From Rhodobacter capsulatus (GTDB lineage Bacteria; Pseudomonadota; Alphaproteobacteria; Rhodobacterales; Rhodobacteraceae), in the NCBI RefSeq assembly GCF_005144475.1, contig NZ_SWJZ01000053.1:1-47504 (forward strand): a DNA stretch of 47,504 nt, read 5' to 3'. Position numbers and translations under genes: made by a program. How positions within the stretch are numbered: the first letter of the stretch is position 1; the number at the start of each line of letters is the position of its first letter. The notes beneath the pieces were generated by a model that saw only the letters and a list, made by a program, of their open reading frames with translations, was not told where the DNA came from and ran no database searches. Of this stretch, positions 34,101 through 40,428 are shown in pieces.

Positions 34101-34314
34101 GGCCGGTCATCTGCTTTTCGATCACCTGCACCACGGTATCGGTGACGGTTTCCGCCGAAGCGCCCGGATAGGCGGCGGAAATGACGACGGCGGGCGAGGC
34201 GATCGAGGGATATTGCGACACCGGCAGGCGCAGGATCGCAAGCGCCCCCACCCCCATGATCACCAGCGCGATGACCCAGGCGAAGATCGGCCGGTCGATG
34301 AAGAAACGTGCCAT
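31189..34314 (-). CDS. RND multidrug efflux pump, HAE1/AcrB family
   Basis: 1041 residues, the normal size for AcrB-type pumps. It opens with the family start MARFFIDRPIFAWVIALVIM. The proton-relay aspartates are in LAIGLLVDDAIVVVENVER, and the partner lysine is in GLTGKNGIMIVEFA. Two large periplasmic loops and twelve helices are expected; PIVPPPVLELGNSNGF lies in the second loop as in AcrB. It works with the adaptor and outer membrane protein encoded just upstream to pump hydrophobic or cationic drugs from the periplasm. It starts 1 bp after the adaptor stop. Substrate range cannot be read from sequence. Confidence 0.96.
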   Translation of the reverse strand: MARFFIDRPIFAWVIALVIMGVGALAILRLPVSQYPSIASPAVVISAAYPGASAETVTDTVVQVIEKQMTGLDGLRYIKSDTTATGRATITLTFALGTDPDIAQVQVQNKLAQAEASLPETVTRQGVTVEKSTTGFLMVAALISPDKSRSSVELSDYMNASMVESFSRLKGVGAVTVFGSEHAMRIWLDPGKLKAYDMAPAAVIAAVKGQNAQISAGSFGALPAPEGQMLNATITAQSLLTTPADFERIVLRADTDGGLVLLRDVARVELGAETYDINAFYNGTPSAGMAIQLASGANALDTAKLVKDKLAELAPYFPSGMEYVIPYDTTPFVTLSIEEVIKTLFEAIVLVVLVMLVFLHNLRATLIPTLAVPVVLLGTFGVMAAFGFSINTLTMLAMVLAIGLLVDDAIVVVENVERIMAEEHLSPRDATRKSMGEISGALVGIALVLSAVFVPMAFFGGSTGEIYKQFSVTIVSAMGLSVLVALVFTPALCATILKPHAEAKGGFANWFGGHFETRFGRLTNGYGGITRWVVANPLKGLVVYACLVAAMGALYVRTPTAFLPDEDQGVLMTLVQTPSGTTAAQTKKVVEQVEGYWRSAEADNIDALFSVVGFSFAGQGQNMAMMFIKLKDWEDRQGPQNGAQAIAGRAFGPLMGGIKEAIVIPIVPPPVLELGNSNGFTAFLQARSGQTHEELLAARNQLLGMAGQSPKLMAVRPNGVEDAAQFRLDIDWAKAGAVGLTAADVGDFLNTIWSSAYVNDFLHEGRVKRVYVQGEPWARATPADFALWRVPNANGDFVSLSTFATEKWVYGPQQIVRYDALPAMEIQGSPVPGLSSGAAMTEMETLAKQLPPGFALQWSGLSLEEKDAGNGAMALYALSLAAVFLCLAALYESWVIPVAVILAMPVGIIGALLGAWLGGQANGVYFQVGLLTVVGLTGKNGIMIVEFARERMRSLGEDALTAAVEAARLRFRPILMTSLAFTLGVVPLILSTGAGAGAREAIGYTTLFGTLTGTGLAIFFVPLFFRLTNAMFTRRKSPAAA

Positions 34315-34315
34315 G

Positions 34316-35416
34316 TTATTGCCCCTCGGCCGGAACGACGGTCACCGGCGCGCCCGGCCCGGTCTTCTGGAAGCCCGAGGAAATCACCTGATCGCCGTCT
34401 TTCAGCCCCCCGGTCACGATCCAGTCAGAGCCGCGCGCGGTCGCCACCGTGACCGGCTTTTGCGCCACCTTGCCCGCTTCGACGACCCAGACATAGGCCC
34501 CGCCCGAGGGCTCGCGCATCACCACGTTTTGCGGCAGCGCAAAGGCGCCCCGGGCCAGCGCCTGCGGCAGGTCCACCTCGACATACATGCCGGGCAGAAG
34601 GATGTGGTCGGGGTTCGGGAAGCTCATCCGCAAGGTCACCATGCCGGTCGTCGGCTCCACCCGCGGCTCGGCCGCTTCCAGCTTGCCCTTGATCGGATAG
34701 ACCGAGCCATCGGCCAGGATCAGCCCGGCCTCGCCCAGCGCCCGCATCGCCCGGCCCTCGGGGGTCGAGGTCAGGCGCAGGATGTCGGTCGCCGATTGCG
34801 TCACGTCGACATGCACCGGATCGAGCGCCCGGATCGTCGCCAGCGGGCTGGCCTGTTGCGCCGCAACCAGCGCCCCGGGCGTCGCCTGCGTCAGCCCGAT
34901 CACCCCGGCGATCGGGGCGCGGATCGTGGTGCGGTCAAGCTCGATCGTGGCGCTTTGCAGCTGCGCCTCGGCCGCCTGCACCGCCGCATCGGCCGCCGCC
35001 CGCGTCGCCACCGCGGAATCGCGGTTCTGCGCCGAGCCGGCCTTCGAGGCGAACAAGTCGAGCGCCCGTTTTTCTTCCAGCACCGCCAGATCGCGCGACG
35101 CCTTGGCCTGCGCCACCGCGGCTTTCGCGGCGGCCACGGCGGCCAGATAGCTGTCATCCTCGATCTTGTAGAGCGGCTGGCCCTCGGTCACCGGGACGCC
35201 CTCCTCGAACAGCCGCCCGCGCAGGATGCCCGAGACCTGCGGGCGCACCTCCGCCTCGATCGAGGCCTTGATCCGGCCAGGCAGACGGGCGTTCAGCGTC
35301 AGATCCTGCGCATGGGCGATGACGGTGGTGACGGGGGCCGGGCCCTGCGCCTCTTGCGCAAGGACGGACGTGGGCAGCAGCAGCAGCAAAAGCCCGAGCG
35401 ATTTCGGAAACGACAT
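34316..35416 (-). CDS. RND periplasmic adaptor (AcrA/MexA family)
   Basis: 366 residues from ATG 35416, with signal peptide SLGLLLLLLPTSVLAQEA. The lipoyl halves are seen around GILRGRLFEEGVPVTEGQ and TTIRAPIAGVIG, flanking a coiled-coil hairpin (about 80-160). The beta-barrel and membrane-proximal domains follow (DPVHVDVTQSATDIL, GMYVEVDLPQA). There is no lipobox cysteine, so it is probably a soluble periplasmic protein. It sits between the outer membrane factor gene (26 bp upstream) and the pump gene (1 bp downstream), giving a complete tripartite pump operon. Confidence 0.94.
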   Translation of the reverse strand: MSFPKSLGLLLLLLPTSVLAQEAQGPAPVTTVIAHAQDLTLNARLPGRIKASIEAEVRPQVSGILRGRLFEEGVPVTEGQPLYKIEDDSYLAAVAAAKAAVAQAKASRDLAVLEEKRALDLFASKAGSAQNRDSAVATRAAADAAVQAAEAQLQSATIELDRTTIRAPIAGVIGLTQATPGALVAAQQASPLATIRALDPVHVDVTQSATDILRLTSTPEGRAMRALGEAGLILADGSVYPIKGKLEAAEPRVEPTTGMVTLRMSFPNPDHILLPGMYVEVDLPQALARGAFALPQNVVMREPSGGAYVWVVEAGKVAQKPVTVATARGSDWIVTGGLKDGDQVISSGFQKTGPGAPVTVVPAEGQ

Positions 35417-35442
35417 GGGAAACCTGTCTGAAGGGGGAAGGG

Positions 35443-36795
35443 TCAGCGGATCCCGCCCGCGGCGGCAATGCTGAGGGTGATGAAATCGGCGGCGCGGCTC
35501 CATTCGGCCGAAGCGCGGCTTTGTTGTGCCGAAAGGTAACTGCGTTCGGCGTCAAGGACGGCCATGAAGTCGCCCTCGCCCAAGCTGTAATTGGTGCGCG
35601 ACAGCTCCAGCGTCTCGGCGCTGGTGTCGACCAGATGCGCCTGCGCGGCGATGTTGCGACCATCGCGGTTATAGGCGGCCAGCGCGCTTTCGACCTCGTC
35701 GATGGCGGTCAGCACGGCCTTTTCCCAGGCCAGTTTCGCCTGCACCGCCCGCGCCTCGGCGCCGCGCAGGTTCGCCCGGTTCGCGCCGCCGGTGAAGATC
35801 GGCAGATCAAGCGCGGGGCCGACCGCCCAGTAGCGAATGGTGCTGGCGTCGCGCAGATGGGTCGGCGTGACCGACCCCGAGAGCGTGACCGAAGGATAGA
35901 AGGCCGCCTTGGCGACGCCGATGTCATAGACCGCGGCGGCATAATTGCGTTCGGCCAGACGCACGTCGGGACGGGCGCGCAGCACATCGGCGGGCACGCC
36001 GACGCTGGCCTTGAAGCGCGGCCGCGGCTGACCCGCGCCCTTCGTCAGCTGCGGGCGCAAGGCCGAAACCGGCTGCGCCGTCAGCGTCGCCAGCGTCACC
36101 AGCGCCTGATCGAAGGCGGTCTCATAGCCCGGCAATTGCGCCTCGCCCTCGGCCACCAGCTGTTCCGCCTGCAGCAGTTCAAGCCGCCCCGCGGAGCCGC
36201 TCTCCACCTGCGCCCGCGTCAGTTCCAGACTTTTGCGACGGCTTTCCAGGGATTTGCGCGTCAGCGCGATCGAGGCCTGCTGATAGCGCAGCTCCGCATA
36301 GGCCTGGGCGATCGCGCCTTCCATCACCAGCCGCGCCACATCGGCCGAGGCATAGGCCGCATCCAGCCGCGCCGAGGCCGCGGCGCGACCCGCCCGGTTC
36401 GCCCCGAACAGATCCGCCGTCCAGCCCACCGAAAGCGCGCCCGAGCGGGATTCCGTCACGCCCGCGCCGGTGGTGTTGCCGCGCGTGCCCTTCACCGTGC
36501 CCGAGAGCTGCGGCAGATCGGCCGCGTCACTGCCCGCAACACTCGCCCGGGCCTCCTCGATCGCCGCGATGGCCTGCAGCACATCAAGGTTGCGCGCCTG
36601 CCCCGCCGCGATCAGCTGATCCAGCGTCGGATCGCGGAAGGCCGACCACCACGGCCCCGCGGCCTGCCGCCCCGGCGCCGCCGCGTCGAAACGGGCCGGG
36701 CCCTTGGCCACCGGCGCCGCATAGTCGACCTGCGCACAGCCCGCGAGCACCGCCGTCGCCCCCAGAAGAAATCCCCGCCGCCCGATCCGCGCCAT
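35443..36795 (-). CDS. Outer membrane efflux lipoprotein, NodT/OprM family
   Basis: 450 residues from ATG 36795, with AAGGACAGG upstream. Signal peptide with lipobox LAGC (residues 17-20), so it is a lipidated TolC-type channel. The two repeated outer membrane efflux domains are visible (LDQLIAAGQARNLDVLQA for the first, ADVLRARPDVRLAERNYAAA for the second). The C-terminal hallmark YSLGEGDFMAVLDAERSYL is present. It is the first gene of the pump operon and is transcribed away from the TetR-type regulator gene across a shared 165-bp control region. Confidence 0.94.
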   Translation of the reverse strand: MARIGRRGFLLGATAVLAGCAQVDYAAPVAKGPARFDAAAPGRQAAGPWWSAFRDPTLDQLIAAGQARNLDVLQAIAAIEEARASVAGSDAADLPQLSGTVKGTRGNTTGAGVTESRSGALSVGWTADLFGANRAGRAAASARLDAAYASADVARLVMEGAIAQAYAELRYQQASIALTRKSLESRRKSLELTRAQVESGSAGRLELLQAEQLVAEGEAQLPGYETAFDQALVTLATLTAQPVSALRPQLTKGAGQPRPRFKASVGVPADVLRARPDVRLAERNYAAAVYDIGVAKAAFYPSVTLSGSVTPTHLRDASTIRYWAVGPALDLPIFTGGANRANLRGAEARAVQAKLAWEKAVLTAIDEVESALAAYNRDGRNIAAQAHLVDTSAETLELSRTNYSLGEGDFMAVLDAERSYLSAQQSRASAEWSRAADFITLSIAAAGGIR

Positions 36796-36844
36796 GCCCT
36801 GTCCTTCGCATTTGGGTCCGACCGACCGGACCGACTGATCCGGG

Positions 36845-36872
36845 TTTACATACATGCGCGTATGTTTGTAAA
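36845..36872. promoter_or_regulatory. AcrR-type 28-bp palindromic operator between the RND operon and its TetR regulator
   Basis: A 28-bp inverted repeat with arms TTTACATACATG and TATGTTTGTAAA around a CGCG-containing centre has only two mismatched pairs. The TACATACAT arm matches the left arm of the E. coli AcrR operator as I remember it. It lies midway between the divergent starts at 36795 and 36961, so one dimer pair could repress both directions. Confidence 0.8.
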
Positions 36873-36960
36873 GAGGGCAGATGCAAGGCTTGACCGAGGC
36901 CATCCAAGGCGAAACAAGGCGGCAGGAGCGGTGGGCGGGCCCATCGGGGAGACAGCACGG

Positions 36961-37605
36961 ATGCGGCGCAGCAAGGCGGACGCGGAACAGACGCGACTGA
37001 ACATTCTCGACGCGGCGGAACGGCTGTTCTGCACGCGCGGCATCGCGCAGACGACGCTGGAGCAGATCGCCCGCGAGGCGGGCGCGACGCGGGGCGCTTT
37101 CTACTGGTATTTCAAGGACAAGTCGGATGTTCTGAGCGCGATTTATCAGCGCTACGAGACGCCCCAGCTGTGCCGGATCGAAACCGCCGCCGCGGGCGAA
37201 TTGCCCGATGATCCGCTGGAGGTCCTCGCGGTGACCGGCGCCGAATATCTGGCGATGGTCGAGAGCGATCCGGTGCAGCAGCGGCTGCATCTGATTCTGA
37301 TCTCGGGGACGCCGGGTGACGATGCCGCGGCCTGGCGCGAATCGAAGAATGCGGAAATCTACCGGCTGCTCTTGCGGCTGATGGAACGCGCCCGCGACGA
37401 GGGGCGGATGAACGCGGATCTGACCCCGCAAGAGGCGGCGGTCGCGCAGATGGTGTTCATGAACGGGCTGATCGGCGAATGGCACCGCTCGGGTCAGGCG
37501 TTTTCGCTGCACAAGACCGGCACGAAGCTGCTGAACCATCTGATCGGCTCGATGCGGCGCAAGCCCGCCCCCGAAAGGACCGCCCCCGAAAGGACTGAGG
37601 CATGA
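36961..37605 (+). CDS. TetR/AcrR-family repressor of the RND efflux operon
   Basis: 214 residues from ATG 36961. The TetR helix-turn-helix reads [27 protein letters not shown] (residues about 35-61), very close to AcrR/TtgR. The ligand domain follows, with a family-typical helix after the recognition helix. It is divergent from the outer membrane factor gene, with an AcrR-like palindrome between them, so local repression relieved by pump substrates is likely. The last 30 bp hold two copies of a 15-bp unit giving [12 protein letters not shown], which may vary between strains. It overlaps the next gene by 4 bp. Confidence 0.93.
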   Translation: MRRSKADAEQTRLNILDAAERLFCTRGIAQTTLEQIAREAGATRGAFYWYFKDKSDVLSAIYQRYETPQLCRIETAAAGELPDDPLEVLAVTGAEYLAMVESDPVQQRLHLILISGTPGDDAAAWRESKNAEIYRLLLRLMERARDEGRMNADLTPQEAAVAQMVFMNGLIGEWHRSGQAFSLHKTGTKLLNHLIGSMRRKPAPERTAPERTEA

Positions 37606-38048
37606 CGATTTATGTGGATGCCGACGCCTGCCCGGTGAAGGCCGAGATCGAGCGGGTCGGCACAAGGCACGGCATGCGGATGGTGGTGGTGTCGAATGGC
37701 GGCATCCGGCCCTCGCCCCATCCGCTGATCGAGACGGTGATCGTCGCGCAGGGCCCCGATGAGGCCGACAAATGGATCGCCGAACGGGCCGGGCCAGGCG
37801 ATGTCGTGGTGACCTCGGACATTCCGCTGGCGGCGAAATGCGTCGCGGCCGGGGCGCAGGTGCTGCGCCCGACCGGCGCGCCGCTGACGGCGGACAATAT
37901 CGGCAATGTGCTGGCCACCCGCGATCTGATGGCCGATCTGCGCGCCGCCGATCCGTTCCTGCAAGGCCGCGGCGGCGGCTTCACCAAGGCGGACCGGACG
38001 CGGTTTCTGGACGCGCTCGAACGCGTGCTGCGCAAGATCCCCCGCTGA
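37602..38048 (+). CDS. YaiI/YqxD family protein (UPF0178)
   Basis: 148 residues, the usual size. It starts with the family signature [16 protein letters not shown] and contains [31 protein letters not shown] and the C-terminal [16 protein letters not shown]. The conserved aspartates (DAD, TSD) suggest a PIN/NYN-like nuclease fold, but the biochemical function is not established. The ATG overlaps the stop of the TetR gene, and the duplicated unit there supplies its AAAGGA ribosome site. It ends 3 bp from the convergent NikR-like gene. Confidence 0.93.
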   Translation: MTIYVDADACPVKAEIERVGTRHGMRMVVVSNGGIRPSPHPLIETVIVAQGPDEADKWIAERAGPGDVVVTSDIPLAAKCVAAGAQVLRPTGAPLTADNIGNVLATRDLMADLRAADPFLQGRGGGFTKADRTRFLDALERVLRKIPR

Positions 38049-38051
38049 GGC

Positions 38052-38522
38052 TCAGGGTTTCCAGCGCTCCTGCACGCGCAGATGTTCATGGGTATGGGCG
38101 CGGGTGCCGTGCAGATGGAACTCGATCTCGGTCTTGACCGGGATCAGCGCGGTCTGCCCGTGCAGCACGCCGCGTTGCAGGAACAGCGAATTGGCATAGG
38201 CCTGCACCGAGCCGACCGTGCCGCGCATCACCGCCACTTCGACCGCCGCATGATGGTCGAGCGGCACCGACAGCGCGGCAATCGTGGTGTCGTGATGGCG
38301 CTGGCGGCTTTCGGGCACCGCCCGGCCCAGATCGCGCTGCGACGGATCGAGCGCATAGGTGATCACGCCGACGCATTCGGCGCCGTCGGGGGTGTCTTCG
38401 GCAAGGCCGCGGCGGACGAGATCGCGCAGCGCCTCGGAGCGGTTCGAGGCCCCGGAACGCGCCATGAACCCGTCAAGCGCGGCCAGAAGATCGTCTTCGA
38501 TGGTGATGGTGATGCGCTGCAT
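38052..38522 (-). CDS. NikR-fold ribbon-helix-helix regulator lacking the canonical nickel site
   Basis: 156 residues; ATG 38522 matches the E. coli NikR start (MQRITITIEDDLL against MQRVTITLDDDLL). The DNA-binding ribbon-helix-helix covers residues 1-45 (SNRSEALRDLVRRGL). The ACT-like domain aligns without gaps to NikR from QRDL through QRGVLHG. At the four nickel ligands of E. coli NikR (His76, His87, His89, Cys95) this protein has Gln, Ser, Pro and Ala. A C-terminal extension contains LHGTRAHTHEH, which could bind another ligand. No nickel transporter or hydrogenase gene is nearby. It is a regulator with unknown effector; annotating it as nickel-responsive would be unsafe. Confidence 0.88.
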   Translation of the reverse strand: MQRITITIEDDLLAALDGFMARSGASNRSEALRDLVRRGLAEDTPDGAECVGVITYALDPSQRDLGRAVPESRQRHHDTTIAALSVPLDHHAAVEVAVMRGTVGSVQAYANSLFLQRGVLHGQTALIPVKTEIEFHLHGTRAHTHEHLRVQERWKP

Positions 38523-38591
38523 GGGGCCCTCCTGCGGCGACCCTTGCATGGCGGGGCCGCAGGCACAAGCGCCCGCCCGGCCCGTGGCGGG

Positions 38592-38609
38592 GGGCCGGTT
38601 TCCCGGCCC
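38592..38609 (-). terminator. Hairpin after the cold-shock/small-ORF cluster
   Basis: Seven-bp stem GGGCCGG / CCGGCCC with a GAAA loop on the minus strand, starting 26 bp after the stop of the 58-residue ORF. No T-run follows, so it may be a processing or stability hairpin rather than an efficient terminator. Confidence 0.4.
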
Positions 38610-38634
38610 GCCCGGCCCCGGATCGGGGCGCGGG

Positions 38635-38811
38635 TCAGCTCTCTTGCGCGCCGTCGGAGGTCTTGGCCGTCGTCGTGGCGGGCACGGTGCTGCCGCGCGC
38701 CTGCGTGCCGGCCTTACGGAAGGAAAGACCGTTGCGATACGGCGGCTTCTTTGCCGGCTGCGCCAGAAATTCCTTCAGATCCAGTTGTTTCTTCGGCGTG
38801 GAATAGCCCAT
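38635..38811 (-). CDS. 58-residue basic protein, unknown
   Basis: ATG 38811 has AAGGAG seven bases upstream, which sets the start; a longer frame runs back through a strong hairpin and is unlikely. The sequence begins MGYSTPKKQLDLKEFLAQPA, then Lys/Arg-rich and Ser/Thr/Ala-rich disordered stretches. There is no signal peptide, helix bundle or cysteine. It is the last of three tiny ORFs behind a cold-shock gene. A terminator-like hairpin 27 bp upstream of its start means it is expressed by read-through or from its own promoter. I do not recognise a family. Confidence 0.6.
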   Translation of the reverse strand: MGYSTPKKQLDLKEFLAQPAKKPPYRNGLSFRKAGTQARGSTVPATTTAKTSDGAQES

Positions 38812-38837
38812 GTTCTGGCTCCTTGAGATAAAAGGGC

Positions 38838-38867
38838 GGAAGCGGCGCAGAGGACTGCGCCGCTTCC
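38838..38867 (-). terminator. Strong intrinsic terminator or attenuator inside the small-ORF cluster
   Basis: Perfect 13-bp stem GGAAGCGGCGCAG / CTGCGCCGCTTCC with loop TCCT, followed on the minus strand by GCCCTTTTAT. It lies between the 68-residue ORF (stop 38932) and the ribosome site of the 58-residue ORF (start 38811). Confidence 0.8.
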
Positions 38868-38931
38868 CCTCCCGGTGAGAAACCCGGCAGAAGCGGACCC
38901 GCGGCACCGCCGCCGTCCCGCCTCGATACCG

Positions 38932-39138
38932 TCACCGGGAAACGGGTCGGATCGCCTGTCCGTTGAAGGACCGGATCGGATCCTGCGCCGGGCGGTCGGA
39001 ACGCCGCGTGCCTTGCGGCAGCGTGCCCTGACCGAGGCGTTCGAAGAAATCCCGCCAGCCCAGACCGGACTGGTCCGGACGGCTGCGCGGGAAAGAGACC
39101 ATGGGCGCGGGGCCCACGGCAGATTGGGTATGCGTCAT
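38932..39138 (-). CDS. 68-residue protein, unknown
   Basis: ATG 39138 has GGAAAG six bases upstream. Sequence landmarks are MTHTQSAVGPAPMVSFPRSR, a short amphipathic WRDFFERLGQG and an Arg/Gln-rich end. It is predicted largely disordered, with no membrane segment. It follows the previous small ORF by 45 bp on the same strand and precedes the strong hairpin at 38838-38867. Coding status rests on the ribosome site, strand and operon-like spacing, not on a recognised family. Confidence 0.5.
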   Translation of the reverse strand: MTHTQSAVGPAPMVSFPRSRPDQSGLGWRDFFERLGQGTLPQGTRRSDRPAQDPIRSFNGQAIRPVSR

Positions 39139-39183
39139 TCGGATCTTTCCGCCGTGCCCGGAGGTCCCGGGACGGCAAGCGGG

Positions 39184-39390
39184 TCATCGGGCGGGCGGAA
39201 CGTCCGGCAGGTCCGTCGCATCGCGCGCCAGACGGGCCGCCTTGAGCGCCGCGGTGCGATCCGCGCGCTTCGTGGCTTCCGTCTCGATGATCAGTTTCGC
39301 CGCGGCCGCCGTCTTGTCGTGCGGCGTTTGCGGCGCAAGAGGCATCTCCCGGAACAGGCCGGGAGACGAAGACTTGCGTGGGGGGGACAT
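39184..39390 (-). CDS. 68-residue basic protein downstream of the cold-shock gene
   Basis: ATG 39390 (MSPPRKSSSPGLFREMPLAP) lies 25 bp after the cold-shock stop; the ribosome site is weak (GGACG). The first third is disordered. The rest forms a charged helix, with segments AAAAKLIIETEATKRADRT and AALKAARLARDA, ending in a Pro-rich tail. Its basic character and tight position behind a cold-shock gene suggest a partner acting on RNA or translation, which is speculative. Not a family I can name. Confidence 0.55.
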   Translation of the reverse strand: MSPPRKSSSPGLFREMPLAPQTPHDKTAAAAKLIIETEATKRADRTAALKAARLARDATDLPDVPPAR

Positions 39391-39415
39391 GGCTGTCGTC
39401 CGCGCGCGTGGCGGA

Positions 39416-39622
39416 TCAGACCAGAGCCAGATCGCAGGCCGACTTGCGGCCATCGCGACCGGATTCGATCTGGAACGTCACCTTGGCGCCATCGACGAGG
39501 CGCGAGATCCCGGCGCGTTCAACGGCCGAGATGTGCACGAACACGTCCTGCGCGCCACCTTCCGGCTCGATGAAACCGAAACCTTTGTTCTGGTTGAAAA
39601 ACTTCACGGTGCCATTGGCCAT
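39416..39622 (-). CDS. Cold-shock domain protein, CspA family
   Basis: 68 residues from ATG 39622, chosen because AAGGAG sits eight bases upstream; an ATG three codons earlier is also in frame. RNP-1 (NKGFGFIEPEGG) and RNP-2 (DVFVHISAV) are intact after the usual opening MANGTVKFFNQNK. It is a single-domain RNA chaperone that melts mRNA structure in the cytoplasm. The 219-bp region upstream to the lipoprotein gene probably holds its promoter and a long leader, as is common for cold-shock genes. Confidence 0.95.
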   Translation of the reverse strand: MANGTVKFFNQNKGFGFIEPEGGAQDVFVHISAVERAGISRLVDGAKVTFQIESGRDGRKSACDLALV

Positions 39623-39841
39623 CGTGATCACTCCTTCATGGGAATGCTGCCCACGGAATGCGGCAGCTCGGCTTGGTCAGAACTAAAAGCAGACTGAAGC
39701 CGATGAAGGAGACAGGGTGCGGTCAGAAAAACTTCGCTGTCCCCTGCATACCAGAGTTTGCAGGTTTTGCACTGATTCGTTTCGGGTTTTCAAAACAATC
39801 CTGCGGCGACGGCAAGATCGCGGTTTCCCCTGACGGTCGGC

Positions 39842-40297
39842 TCAGAACAGCAGCTTGTAGCTGTTGCCGAGCGTGTCGGTCACGGTGCCGGTGCCGCTTT
39901 GCGTGCCCGAGCCCATGATGAAGGTGCCCTGCAGCCGGGTGCCGTCCTTGCACACGGCATAGACCTCGCCGGTGTTCACGCCGCCGACATCCTCGGTCGA
40001 ATTCTTGTAGCTGCCGCCCAGATCCTTGAGCTTCAGCGACAGGCCGCGCTCATGCGTCTTCACCCGCGGCTGCACGCTCGACCAGGTGCCGCTGCATTTG
40101 GTCTTGTTCGGCTTCGGCAGCTTGAACCAGATCTGCCCCGAGGTCTCGCTGTCCTCGGTGATCGAGATCGGGATCGCCGTCGAGGGGTTCTGCTCGGCGA
40201 TCGGCCCGCTCAGCGGATAAAGCCGGAACGAGCTGTTCGCGCCGCAGGCGGACAGCGCGGTGACGGTGATCAGGGCAAGCGCAAGACGCGAGGTCAC
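39842..40297 (-). CDS. Small lipoprotein of unknown function
   Basis: 151 residues. The start is the GTG at 40297 with GGAGAG upstream; it gives a signal peptide with lipobox LSAC (residues 15-18), whereas longer frames overlap the Kup gene. The mature part is about 130 residues, beta-rich, with a central pair of cysteines (KTKCSGTW and VYAVCKDG) that could form a disulfide. It ends in GTVTDTLGNSYKLLF. I do not recognise the family. It is probably an outer or inner membrane-anchored periplasmic protein with its own promoter. Confidence 0.82.
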   Translation of the reverse strand: MTSRLALALITVTALSACGANSSFRLYPLSGPIAEQNPSTAIPISITEDSETSGQIWFKLPKPNKTKCSGTWSSVQPRVKTHERGLSLKLKDLGGSYKNSTEDVGGVNTGEVYAVCKDGTRLQGTFIMGSGTQSGTGTVTDTLGNSYKLLF

Positions 40298-40366
40298 GGG
40301 AATCTCTCCAGAGGCGGTGCACCGGGCAGGACGGAGGAACGGCGCGGGGCGCCATTGACCGCGGGC

Positions 40367-40395
40367 GTTAGAATGGATTTGGCCGCCCCCGTCAA
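40367..40395 (-). promoter_or_regulatory. Candidate promoter of the small lipoprotein gene
   Basis: Minus-strand TTGACG (40390-40395), a 17-bp spacer, then TCTAAC (40367-40372), about 70 bp before the GTG start. The -35 box lies within the kup terminator hairpin. Confidence 0.4.
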
Positions 40396-40423
40396 CCCGC
40401 GATCTGCCGGGCCGCGGGGGCGG
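40383..40423 (-). terminator. Hairpin downstream of kup
   Basis: Nine-bp stem CCGCCCCCG / CGGGGGCGG with a 23-base loop begins 6 bp after the kup stop. There is no long T-run. It overlaps the next gene's candidate -35 box. Confidence 0.4.
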
Positions 40424-40428
40424 TCTGA

